Part shown: positions 23,606-33,706 of the stretch, one piece after another
Layout of the letters: each line of letters begins with the position of its first letter
Numbering within the stretch: the first letter of the stretch is position 1
NCBI RefSeq assembly: GCF_030253575.1
Contig: NC_080559.1
Coordinates: 35,253,001 to 35,317,000, forward strand
Length of the DNA stretch: 64,000 nt
Source of the DNA: Rhododendron vialii
Lineage: Eukaryota > Streptophyta > Magnoliopsida > Ericales > Ericaceae
Reading direction: 5' to 3'
The notes under the pieces: generated by a model
Database searches by the model: none
What the model was told of the DNA's origin: nothing
The model's input: only the letters and a program-made list of their open reading frames with translations
Program-made: the position numbers and the translations under genes

Positions 23606-24013
23606 TTAAGCACTAAAGATAGGTACACTATCTTTTTATACTACATAGTTACATTACATCTTATGTGGAACCTATTTTGAGTCCCAAAAAAATCCAAAAA
23701 AATACCAATAAATTTTAAAATATTGTTTTATGGGGTCCTATAAAAAATTAGCTCCAATGAATGTCGGTAAATACTACTTTTGGATTCATAAGGGTGAAAT
23801 TGCTTAATTGCGCAGTTTCCCCATTACGTATCTAGAAATAATACTTATCAATATCTGTTGAAGTTAATTTTTTACAGAGCCCCATAATATAATATTTTAG
23901 AATTTATGAATATTTTTTTGAATTTTTTCGAAACCTGAAATGAGCTCCATATAAAATATAGTGTAACGCGTAGTGTAACTGTGTAGTGTATGTAGCATCT
24001 CTTATTTTTAAGA
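23606..24013. mobile_element. Long-inverted-repeat MITE, about 400 bp
   Basis: The left arm (ATAGTTACATTACATCTTAT, then GTGGAACCTATTTTGAG..) is the inverse complement, with mismatches, of the right arm (..ATAAAATATAGTGTAACGCG, TAGTGTAACTGTG). The arms extend over 120 bp, to TATGGGGTCC and ACAGAGCCCCATA. The edges are approximate. Confidence 0.65.
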
Positions 24014-24225
24014 TGTTCAGGTTACTTTACATACACCTCAGTTATTCTTTGTGTGATGATGATTGCCTTTTTTTTTTTATAGAATCACAGTTTGAGACCT
24101 AGCATGCTGTGAAACTTCTAAGGATTGAGAAGTAAGTTCACGACATCGATCAGTGGGTTACCGTAAATTATTTTAAGGCTTTTGTTAGCGGTTGCTTCAT
24201 GAACAATAGTTAACACGCTTCAAAT

Positions 24226-24845
24226 TAGGGGTGTTCATAAAAAATAAGAACCGTTAATTTTGGTTCGGTTATTAGTTCTCAATTAATGAACCGTGGTTAG
24301 AACTGAACCGGGCCGTTTAAAACTACGATAAATATAGATATACATATGTGTGTGTAATTAAATATGTATTTGAATTTGGCAGGTTAATATTTTCCTGGCT
24401 AAACTTAATTTATTTAGAGATGAAACTTAATTTATTGGGAAAGCTTTTATTTTCTTCTTTCCTTTCCTATTCCAGCAGATTATCTTCATTTTTCTTTAAT
24501 TTTAGGGAAATGATATTGGCACTCCAAAAATTGATATAGGCACTCCAAAATCAGTGTAATTCCAAAGCCATTTTTCTTTATTTTTTGGAGTGTCTGCATT
24601 AATTTTTGGAGTGCTAATAACATTTTCCTAATTTTATGAGTTGATATTTTGTGAATAAGTGTTTGGATGCTCATTGGATAGAACCAGAACTGAACAAAAA
24701 CCGAACCGATTTTACGGTTTGGTTCTGGATAGGTTCCATGCATATATTGGTTAGGTTCTGGTTCTCAATTTTCTAGAACCGTTTGAAATGGTCCGATTAC
24801 TGATATTCTAGAGAACCGGACCAATCCGGACCGTGTACACCCCTA
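24226..24845. mobile_element. hAT-type non-autonomous DNA transposon, 620 bp
   Basis: Terminal inverted repeats TAGGGGTGT and ACACCCCTA, with perfect 8-bp target duplications CTTCAAAT at 24218-24225 and 24846-24853. The subterminal regions are full of GGTTCGGTT/GAACCG words in both orientations, as in many hAT elements. No transposase ORF is present. A second MITE sits inside. Confidence 0.85.
24503..24630. mobile_element. MITE nested inside the hAT element, 128 bp
   Basis: Inverted ends TAGGGAAATGATATTGGCAC and TAATAACATTTTCCTA, with inner GCACTCCAAAA copies in both orientations. It interrupts the hAT element, so it inserted later. A possible short duplication ATTT flanks it. The GCACTCCAAAA word also occurs in the element at 26154. 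Confidence 0.7.
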
Positions 24846-24853
24846 CTTCAAAT

Positions 24854-26145
24854 GATTATAAGTTTTGCATAAAAATGCATGTAATATGACATATATAAGT
24901 ATTTAAAATTTGTTAGAGGATGTGTTCAACTAACTAAAATAAATATTATTTCTTGAATTAAAAATAATGTATTGTGAGAGAATGACCTATTCCATAAAAT
25001 AAAAAATAAATACTTAAAAAACAAAATTCTTAGCTGAACAAGACCTAAGTGATTAGGATATTCGTTAACTAGACCAAAGTTTTGAAAAAGAACCTTGAAA
25101 GGTGATTAAAGTAACAAACTTGAAAAAGAAATATTCCCGTATGATGTAAAAACCTAAAGAATAATATTTATTTGTGGAAAAGAAAAAATCATAAATTATG
25201 CAATCACTTTCACACAGGCAATAGGTTGATTTGTTTTTGCACTACTTCTAAGAAAAGTTTATCACAATGTCAACGTCGAGCTGGCCCAGAAAAACTGAAG
25301 GTTTGTCACCCCCAGTTTGGCCGGACGTTAATCTATTTGATGATCCCAATTAAATTTGAAAAAACCTCCTCGTTAATCCAAGACAAATCTAGGACATTTA
25401 AATTAAGCAATTAGGTTCAATGAAATAATACCAATAAGTACTTTAACAATATTTTTTTGTCTGACCGTTATGATGTACTAGTATTTCAAAAGTTGAATGA
25501 ATTGATGGAACACCTAAAAGTCCCCATATAGTATAGCAAATCCATATTCTTTTCTTTTCTTTTTTCTTAATTAAAATATCTAAAATTACATGTACGTACC
25601 ACCATCCTGCTAGAGGTTCTTGAGTACGTAGTGCTCTTGGACCGATGCTCCACACCAATCACAACACGTCACATGTCATTTTATTCTCTAATTTACTAAC
25701 ACATGTAATAATCATGCCCGTAGGTTTTTTCAATCGCCACCCATGTGGAGTACTACATATATGGCCTTGCACCTAGAGCAAAAAAAACTAATTTCTCCCT
25801 CCTACCCCTTCTAATTTTTTTCTGAACCCAATGATTCCTTCATCACTTGGTATGGAAAGGAAAACAAGAAAATACAAATTTGGTTTTGGTAAGAAAAAGA
25901 TATCAATAAAAACAACTCACAAGGATGTTCATTCCTTCCAGAAATAGCACAAGTTTCTCCTTCAAAAAATCCTCGCAAAATCCATGCATACCATCTACAC
26001 AAAAAATAGAAAATGGTCAGACATTGTGGGTACGTATACGCAGTTTACCACGTGTATTACTATCAATTATTTATGGCCCCATTTATTATCTCCTCTAAGT
26101 TAAATTTTTGAAAAATACAATTTTTTGTTATTTACTTTAAAGACT
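24854..26145. other. Intergenic, no gene seen
   Basis: AT-rich with short motif-free ORFs. Nothing supported. Confidence 0.4.
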
Positions 26146-26153
26146 TAAATATA

Positions 26154-26238
26154 AGGACATTGATTTTGGCGCTCCAAAAATGTACGCAGACACTCCACTT
26201 AACATCCATTGCAAAGTGGAGTGTGAAAATCAATTTCC
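26154..26238. mobile_element. Tiny hAT-type MITE, 85 bp
   Basis: The ends AGGACATTGATTTTGGCGCT and AAAATCAATTTCC are inverted. Exact 8-bp duplications TAAATATA lie at 26146-26153 and 26239-26246. The interior GCGCTCCAAAA and CACTCCAC words relate it to the nested element at 24503. Confidence 0.7.
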
Positions 26239-26889
26239 TAAATATAAACTTGTAAATACCTTTGGTGTATTGATGGGTTAAATAAGTTGTAGAATGGCTT
26301 ATTTATGGACCGTGTGTCTAATCATCCTTAATAATTATATAGGTACTTTGAAATTAAGAATTTTTTTTATTTTGTCTATCCGTATATTTGTCAACTTTAA
26401 ATAAGTAAAAAGATACAAATTAGAGATTAATAAAGTAATCCCTACTTTTTTTTGGACAAATAAACTGAAAAAGAAAAATAAGTACTTAATTCAAATTTTC
26501 ATAACATGTATATTAAGTAATTAATCTTACCTATTGTTTTCACATCAGATTTTAAATGGAATTGAAGTACGCAATATAAGTCGGGAAGATAAACGAAATA
26601 AATAATGAAAAGAAGTTTTTTTTTAAAATTTTCTGATGGAAGAAAGAAACCTCCTTAAATTATTCCCTGAAAAGCTTCATACAAGGTTGGCATCAATGCA
26701 AACACCTAGTACACAACCTGTTGACTTTTCAATTTCTTAATCTAAAATTACTTATAGCATTGATTTCTTTATTCCCTTTTTTTTATTATAACTAAAGTGT
26801 TCGGAACAGCTTAGGTGCACTTCGATTAATCTTGAAAGTAATTCAATCGTCCACTTGCTAGGTTGATTCAATTGAAAGCAAAACAAAAC

Positions 26890-27010
26890 TATGCACGGAC
26901 TAGCCCCAAAAGAGTACAAAACACCTGAAAAGTTTTGAACCCGAAAACTTAGGAGATAGCAAACCCATAAGTCCCGGTCTTAATCACGAGAGCAACCACT
27001 TGGGGTTCGA
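26890..27010 (-). mobile_element. SINE-like (tRNA-derived) copy, decayed
   Basis: Read on the minus strand it contains AAGTGGTTGCTCTCGTGATT resembling a pol III A-box region and, about 65 bp later, CGGGTTCAAAACTT resembling a B box (GGTTCRANNCY). The order and spacing resemble plant SINEs. No tail or target duplication was resolved. Confidence 0.4.
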
Positions 27011-28003
27011 TTTATTTATTCCCTTCTACTGAAAGTTGACTTGCTATTTCATGGGTCATCAAATCCAGTGAGAAGCATAGCATAGAGCTTGCCAAATGGC
27101 CATGAAATTTTGATTAACGGCCTCTACCAATTAATAATTAATCCAGTTCATAATCCCAGTTTCGTCAAACCCGCCTCGTTAATCCAAGGTTTTATTAAAT
27201 GAGGCCACATGGAATTTTGAAGCATTAATTTCCAACTCAACTTCCGTTTTCCCAAGTTAAACATTTACCCTAATCACCGCAATAAAACAAGTAAGCAAGT
27301 TTTGTTCATGGAGGTTGAGCTGATCCAAGAAATATCAAGCCTTTGATTAATTAATATATATAAGGGCCCACGTAATTAAAATTTTCAAAAGCTATGTGGC
27401 CTTCATTGGTCTCCCCCTCATGATCCATCCTTGTCTTATTAATTAAAACCATTAAATAGAACCGAAAAATATCAACTCATCTTCAATTTCGAAGGACTGA
27501 AAATAACGCGTATATAACGCCATTTCTAATCACAACACAATTTGTTGATTGCACGTTACGACAGAGTATAACGTGAGATGTTAAAAGCGGAAAGTGCCCA
27601 AAGTAAAATAGCGTGGAACGTTAAAAGAGTAACTTGGACCGTAGCCAATACAACGTTAAGCTCTTTAGATTATTGGTTAAGCTTGCTTCTAAGATAAGTT
27701 TAATTTCATTGTGAATATCTCCGAACAAGTCGTTTGACTTTGATAATACACAGTCTCGGCCCAATGAATTTGTGGCTTCTGTAGGCAATAATTCTAGTTT
27801 ATTAGTGGCTTTCTTAATTATTCTAGTGTCCATTTTTTTTTTTATGATTGCCAGAGCAAATACTGACTACAAGTATATATTCAATGCCCATGAGAAATGG
27901 GTTGTCAATAGAGAAACGTATAGGGCATTTATCTTATTTTTTTCTATCTTATTTTTGTTGCTCTAATCATGCACTTGGCAAATGAGCTGTCAAAATTTGA
28001 ATG

Positions 28004-28006
<3 letters not shown>
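27011..28006. other. Intergenic, no gene seen
   Basis: AT-rich. A 64-codon ORF at 27772-27966 is hydrophobic by chance of T-richness and has no family signature. Confidence 0.4.

Positions 28007-28047
<41 letters not shown>
28007..28047 (+). repeat. (GA)n microsatellite
   Basis: About 20 uninterrupted GA units. Confidence 0.9.
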
Positions 28048-28051
<4 letters not shown>

Positions 28052-29931
28052 GCCCCCCTACCATTTTATTGGAGTGGAAAACAAATTGGCATAATTACGT
28101 ACTCTACAAAATTGAATGCAAGAGAGAGATGGATGCCCATGATGTGAAGGCAATTGGCTAGGTTGTACGTATTTCATTGATTTGGATTCTACGTACCCCA
28201 TTTTGTAGGCTAGTAGTTTGTTCATTCTGGTCTCGATGATTGGCAATGACAAAATAAATATTGAACTCAAATAACTCATGAAATATCGAACCCGAAAATG
28301 AGGATTTATTTTTCTCCATGGTTAGGACTTACACTAGTCTACGGAGAAAGAGAACGGGAATCACCCCACCAGACCCAACGGGGCAATAAGAAAGTTGGGA
28401 GCTTATGTAAAGACTAAAGAGAGTATACATTATACTACTTTGAGTAGTGTAATTGACATCCTTACTTTGGTAACTTTGCAATCTAAAAGCACTTTCTGTC
28501 GCATATTTGGGAAAGTTTTACTCTCAGCCATCTTATATATCTGTAGCTAGAAGCTTCATATGTCTCCACTACTTTGAGTAGCTGTTTCAAAAAACCCAAA
28601 AAAGAAAAGTCTCCACTTTGAGTAGGTGATCTGCTACCTAGTTGACCTTAATTGCCAGTTCAAGCCACCTACTTGACAATGACAATAGGCAACATAACCC
28701 AGATGGGAGGCATGGAGCCAAAGGCATCTCATTTTTCTCCCTCTTTTTCTTCTTTTATTGAAAATTTTCCCATGATTAGAACAAGGGCGTAACCAACTTT
28801 GTGGAACACGAGCAGCGACTGGAGTAATAATAAGAGCAAAGATACACTTAAAAAAATAGCATCAAAATTGTAGTACATTGCTAATATTCTCTTATCTTAA
28901 AATTTAAAGAGAGAGTTTCGGTGATGTACGCTTAACTGCCTCATCAAACTATTCTCTTTGTACCACAAAGACTATCATTTTCACTATTCGTCACGCCTTT
29001 CAAAACAATTATTTACATTTTATAAATGATATCAATCAATTAAGATTCATGTTTTTGAGGGATCTGCTGGATATGCTCTGAGTCACCATATTACTTTTAG
29101 CGGTATAAAGTGAATTTTTTTTAAACACACTAAATCTTAATTTATCTGTTTTTACGTCTTACACACCCAACTACTCAGAGTTAGCATACAAGGTCTTGAC
29201 ATATATGTTTGAAACTCTACATATTTTCCCGAAAGTCTCGTAACTATCCATGCGTAAAAGCAGCGACTCATGTCAACATTAAGGTAGATAGAAAACATTG
29301 GGGCGTGTTTGGCGTGGGCCTTTGGGTTTTGGGGTTTTTGGGCCTTTAATTGGGTGGGGGGTGTTTGGAGTAGTATAATCTTTAGTCTGGACTAGGTTGG
29401 GTCTTATATACGATTCGATAATTTCGGCATATAGACTAAGACTACTCTACATATTGATCTGTTAGGGAATAGTGTTTTGATCAGCACCGCGTGCACGATG
29501 GAGAGTAGTATTAGACTATGTATTTCTATGTTTAGCCCCATCAAGTAGCTATGGAAACTTGAACCTAAGCATTGAGCGATGAACTCCAAGTACTTACCCA
29601 TTGAACCAATCACTTGGGAGTAACATATATAATATCATGCTAGTGTACGTTGTGATACGACTTGTTATTTTTCCTTTTTCTTTATCGGGAGTGATACATG
29701 TGTACGTGTTTGTTACTATTTTAATTTTCAGCAAAGCATAATATCCCCATATTAAGAACCATTTTTCGAACTTGCTTGATTTGTAAATCCTACTACTAGT
29801 TACAACTATCACCGAAATTACATCAGAAAGACAGTACTCACATCGGCAAGAAGAGACATCCAATTGCAAGGAGATCTCAGAAGCAACACAACCGTTTCCA
29901 ACATCTAATCCAAACAAGAACTAAGAAAGGC
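28048..29931. other. Intergenic, no gene seen
   Basis: No ORF with family similarity. Near 28285-28340 a CGAACCCGAAAATGAGGAT stretch resembles the B-box end of the SINE-like copy at 26890, but it is too decayed to call. Confidence 0.4.
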
Positions 29932-29961
29932 CCCCCCCCCCCCCCCCAAAAAAAAAAAAAT
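29932..29961 (+). repeat. Poly(C) followed by poly(A)
   Basis: About 17 C then 13 A. Long C runs are rare in plant DNA and are error-prone in assemblies, so the exact length is doubtful. Confidence 0.8.
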
Positions 29962-30085
29962 GGTTCAGGCTTCGTTCGGTAAAGGGATAAAACTGACTAA
30001 TGCACAAATGACAAAAAGAAAATTTCAAACCAAGGAGCCAACTCAAGAATGTTACCGTAAATGCAAATAAAATTGAGGAATATGC

Positions 30086-30455
30086 AAAGGATTAATCCTA
30101 GCCACAAAGAATTACTTCTGCCCGCAAATAATTACTCTTAGCCGCTAATAATTAGTCTTGGCTGCCAAGAAATGCGAGACCATAAGTCATTATTTGCGGC
30201 CAAGAATGATTATTAGCAGCCAAGAGTGATTATTGGCGGTCAAGAGTAATTCGTTGTGGCCACGAGTAATTCTTCGTGGCCAGAAGTATTTCTTTGCAGC
30301 AATGAGTAATTTTTCGCGGCTAGGTGTAATTCTTTGCCGCCAAGAGTAACTCATCGCGGCCAGAATCGGAGTAGCTTTTTGTGGCTAAGAGTAATTTTTC
30401 ACGGCCAGGAGTAATTCTTTTCGGCCAAGAGTAATTCATAGCGGCCAACAGTAGT
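30086..30455. repeat. Diverged 20-bp minisatellite that switches orientation
   Basis: The array is built from variants of a unit near GCGGCCAAGAGTAATTCTTC. From about 30090 to 30170 the units are on the minus strand (AGCCACAAAGAATTACTTCT and so on). From about 30195 to 30450 they are on the plus strand. The two halves could pair as a large imperfect hairpin. Non-coding. Confidence 0.75.
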
Positions 30456-30836
30456 TCCGCCCTTGTGAGGGGAATCGGAAAAGTAAAAAATTATGGTCAA
30501 AACTCTAAATATTTTGAATAAAGAAAAATTAAATAAGCTAAAAAGTCAATTTTTTTTGCTAGCTTTATTCAAAAAAATTTGAGTTTCGATTATAATTTTA
30601 TACTTTTCCGATTTCTCTCATCGATGTCAAGATGAATCAATAATTTATAAAGATTTGACCCGAAATCAACAAAAGTATAGAAAATAAAATGGATAAAGAC
30701 AAAAAAAAAATCATTTGGCTTATTTGCCAAACTGGCCCTGGGTGTTTGTCTTCTCTAAGGCTGCATGTACGAATTTCACGGAGGTGAAACATTTCAAACC
30801 TTGGTTTTACTGGGGGTTTTCCCGGTCGTTATCTTC
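30456..30836. other. Intergenic, no gene seen
   Basis: AT-rich sequence with AAATTTTTTTGAATA-like words in both orientations near 30506-30585, a possible small inverted repeat. No gene. Confidence 0.35.
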
Positions 30837-30943
30837 AGCGTCCCGAAATTAGTCAAGGTGATTGAAAACTGACCCGGACATCCGGTTATAGCGTCCCGGA
30901 ATTAGTCGATGTGAGCGGAAACTGATCCGAACATCCGGTTATA
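30837..30943 (+). repeat. 53-bp tandem duplication
   Basis: Two copies starting AGCGTCCCG at 30837 and 30890 and ending ACATCCGGTTAT. They differ at a handful of sites. Non-coding. Confidence 0.8.
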
Positions 30944-31242
30944 AATTTTTTTTTTTATCTGTCCAGTGGGTCGTGTTAAGTGGGTTGGATGCGCCAACTC
31001 CGAACGGACAGGGCTCGGACTGTGTTCTAACAAGGCCTTGAGAAAGTTGCCGGACCTGACTTCGCTCAATCAAAGAAAAGCATCGGCCCAAATTTAGCTA
31101 CTTTTGGGCTCTTCTTGATATACTATTACAGAAACTCAACAGGGGTACTCGAAGGCAAGTCTCCATATTTTAATTTTTTTGGTACTTCGGAATGTAAGTC
31201 TCCATATTTATGCCTAGTAAGTCTCCATATTAAGAACTACCG

Positions 31243-31420
31243 GCTAGCACTAGTGGTAGGTTTTTGTCCCCCTCCGTGGAGGCTAGTGTTCGAGTCCCAT
31301 GAAGGGCGGACTTTGGGATTTCAAGACTATGGATAGCCTCTGAGCTATGTTGACTAACATCCCACTAACCCCCCGCTAACTATACAATATTGGCAAAAAT
31401 AAAAATAAAAATAAAAAATC
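31243..31420 (+). mobile_element. tRNA-derived SINE
   Basis: It starts near CCGGCTAGCACTAGTGGTAG, where TAGCACTAGTGG fits the pol III A box (TRGCNNAGTGG). About 45 bp later AGTGTTCGAGTCCC fits the B box. A tRNA-unrelated body follows and the copy ends in an (AAAAAT)n-type tail at 31396-31418. This is the classic SINE plan. Target duplications were not clear; the 5' side has three short copies of AAGTCTCCATATT. Confidence 0.7.
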
Positions 31421-32599
31421 TCAATAAAGTATAAATGGCAACGGGACCTAAGTAACATAAAGCGCGTGCAGGTGCAGGTGCAGGAGCGCGAGTGTAAAAG
31501 CGTCTCTCAAGAACCTCCAAAACAACTTAAATTCGTGATTGCAAGAATTGAGAGCGCGAACGCAGAATGAAAATTAAGAGCGCGAGTGTAAGCCATTTTG
31601 AAAGATCATGTTACTTAGAATGGGACCAAAGTTGGCTGGATTTTATTATGGAGCATCATAATGGTTTAGCCAGAAACCGAACAAGCTTGTGTGGGACCCC
31701 GATCGAATTGGAAGGTCAATTAAGGGGCCATTTGGTGACAAGCATTTGGTGTAGCTATCTAGTTTCCAAGTTGATACTGTACAAAGTATCAACATCTTGT
31801 GCTGCCAACTAGATTTGTCAACTAGATATCCGACTTGCCAGCTCTAGACTATTGCCCCCATGCTCAAAAAATAAATAAATAAATCATTGGTGATCACTGA
31901 TCTTCGGAATCGGGTATCTATAGTGTCAGTGGCGGAGGTATGTAAGAGTCGGGCAGGGCCCCTTTTGTCCCATCAGTTGCGATATTAAAGTATGTGCATG
32001 TGAAGTATGCTTCTAAAATAAGTAATATCTAAACATTACGCTACCAAGCAATAATCAAAAAGAAAAATAATGACCATTTGTTGTAGTTTCTGTGTTTTGG
32101 GGGCAAATTTTTGATAAAACGATCCACGTGATGGTTTAAGTTTTGACAATCACTTTAGTAGCAATTTTACTATTTTCTTTCTAAATAAAATTACGTCAAA
32201 TAAAAAGATGACTTGTTTTTTTGGTACTTCAAAAGATGACTTGAACTTGTAAATTAAAAAGGCAATTGATTTTGTCACTTCCTTATTTGTTAACGTTACC
32301 CCTCTTCTTGTTTTTTGTTAGGTGGATTTATTAAAATACCCTTGTACTTTATGATACCAAATAAAGTGTATGGGTGATTTAGTAAATTTACCTACAAAGT
32401 GCAAGGATGTTTTAGTAAATTCACTTAATAAAAACAAGAATGAGAGTGACGTTAACAAATAGAAGAGTGACATGCAAAATCAGCTGCGTAAAAAAATGGC
32501 TTAATCCGTAGGTCACCATTACCTTTTGAGAAAAAGCAATGGCTACCTATGCTTTCATTTGTTTGGTTTTCCAAATGATTCTTTCTAAAGGAACTGTGC
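31421..32599. other. Intergenic, no gene seen
   Basis: A short run of GGTGCAGGTGCAGG and GAGCGCGAG-type words near 31460-31590 is mildly repetitive. Between 32320 and 32470 a decayed inverted pair TTAGTAAATTTACCTACAAA and GTTTTAGTAAATTCACTTAA may be a small MITE. No gene. Confidence 0.35.
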
Positions 32600-32800
32600 T
32601 ACACACGGCAATTTGTGCACAGATTGTGCACAGATTTCGTTGCGGGGCCCATCACGGGTCCCACACAAATCATCCGAGCCGTTCATTAAATGTAAAACAT
32701 TTTTTCAAGGGTTCCGGTAAAAAATAAGCTCAATCCAATACCTATAGGTGCTTCATCCAACCATCTAACATTTCATTCAGATTTCCAGATAATGAAAAGT
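32600..32800. repeat. Single arm of the long-inverted-repeat MITE family
   Basis: Words TTGTGCACAGAT, CCGAGCCGTTCATTAAATGT, AAACATTTTTTCAAGGGTTC and ACCTATAGGTGCTTCATCCA follow the same order as in the arms of the element at 42501-42957. Only one arm is present. Confidence 0.6.
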
Positions 32801-33641
32801 TAAGCGTGGGAATTAAAAGTTCCCACTTTCCGGTGAAAGTTGAGCGTAGACAACTTTTAAATGAAGCCGTTGTGAAATTGAAAAGTGGTTGAGGACTCCA
32901 ATTAAACTTTCAGCAAAAACGCTGCACTGGCACATACACGAACATATAAATTCAGATACAAATGTGTTCGGACCTATAAACCTAATTAATCTCCGTATGT
33001 TTTCGTAGTATTAATTGCTGGACTTCTTCTGATCAGTAGGTTGATATATTTCAGAGTGAAATCGAAGTTTTCATCTTTAAATTTAACCTCATCAGTTTTC
33101 ATGTTTAATTTTCCTTTTTGACTTGTGTTTTTTGGAACGTTCCAAACGTGTTTTCCATACCCAAATGGCGTTTCATCTCTCGCTTTATAAAAGTTTGCTT
33201 TTGTTTGGGTGTACGTCGAAGTAATTAAGGTCAAAATCCTAAAGGTATTTTCATTCCTCGTTTTCTGAAAACAAATGTGTTTTTGTTTTGTATTCGTTTC
33301 ATATTCAGATCGAGTGAACTACTCGGTGTTTTAGGGTTTTTTTTTTCTTGGTTTTTAGGGGGAAGCGGGGGAACGAAGCATGCAGGTTGGATGCATTCGG
33401 ATTCTCTACCTCTAAGAAGTAGTATGTAATGAATTTATGCAGCTAACAAAAATTTATGCCAATTTAGAAGTATCTACATAATTAGGGAGAACGGTTTCTG
33501 AATCTTTATCTCTTTATAAATTCTAACTATTGATTTGCTCTATAAATCCTACGGCTCTCCCTCTTTCTCTCAAACAATATTAATTGCACAATTGCCACTA
33601 ATTAGATTTTACGTTGAAAGGCACGGGCAAACCCTAGTGTC

Positions 33642-33706
<65 letters not shown>

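Noticed and set aside
26890-27010. Functional tRNA gene
   Set aside because: The A/B-box-like words do not fold into a cloverleaf with a clear anticodon arm; a SINE remnant fits better.
27772-27966. Hydrophobic 64-codon ORF
   Set aside because: T-rich DNA encodes hydrophobic residues by chance; no conserved motif.
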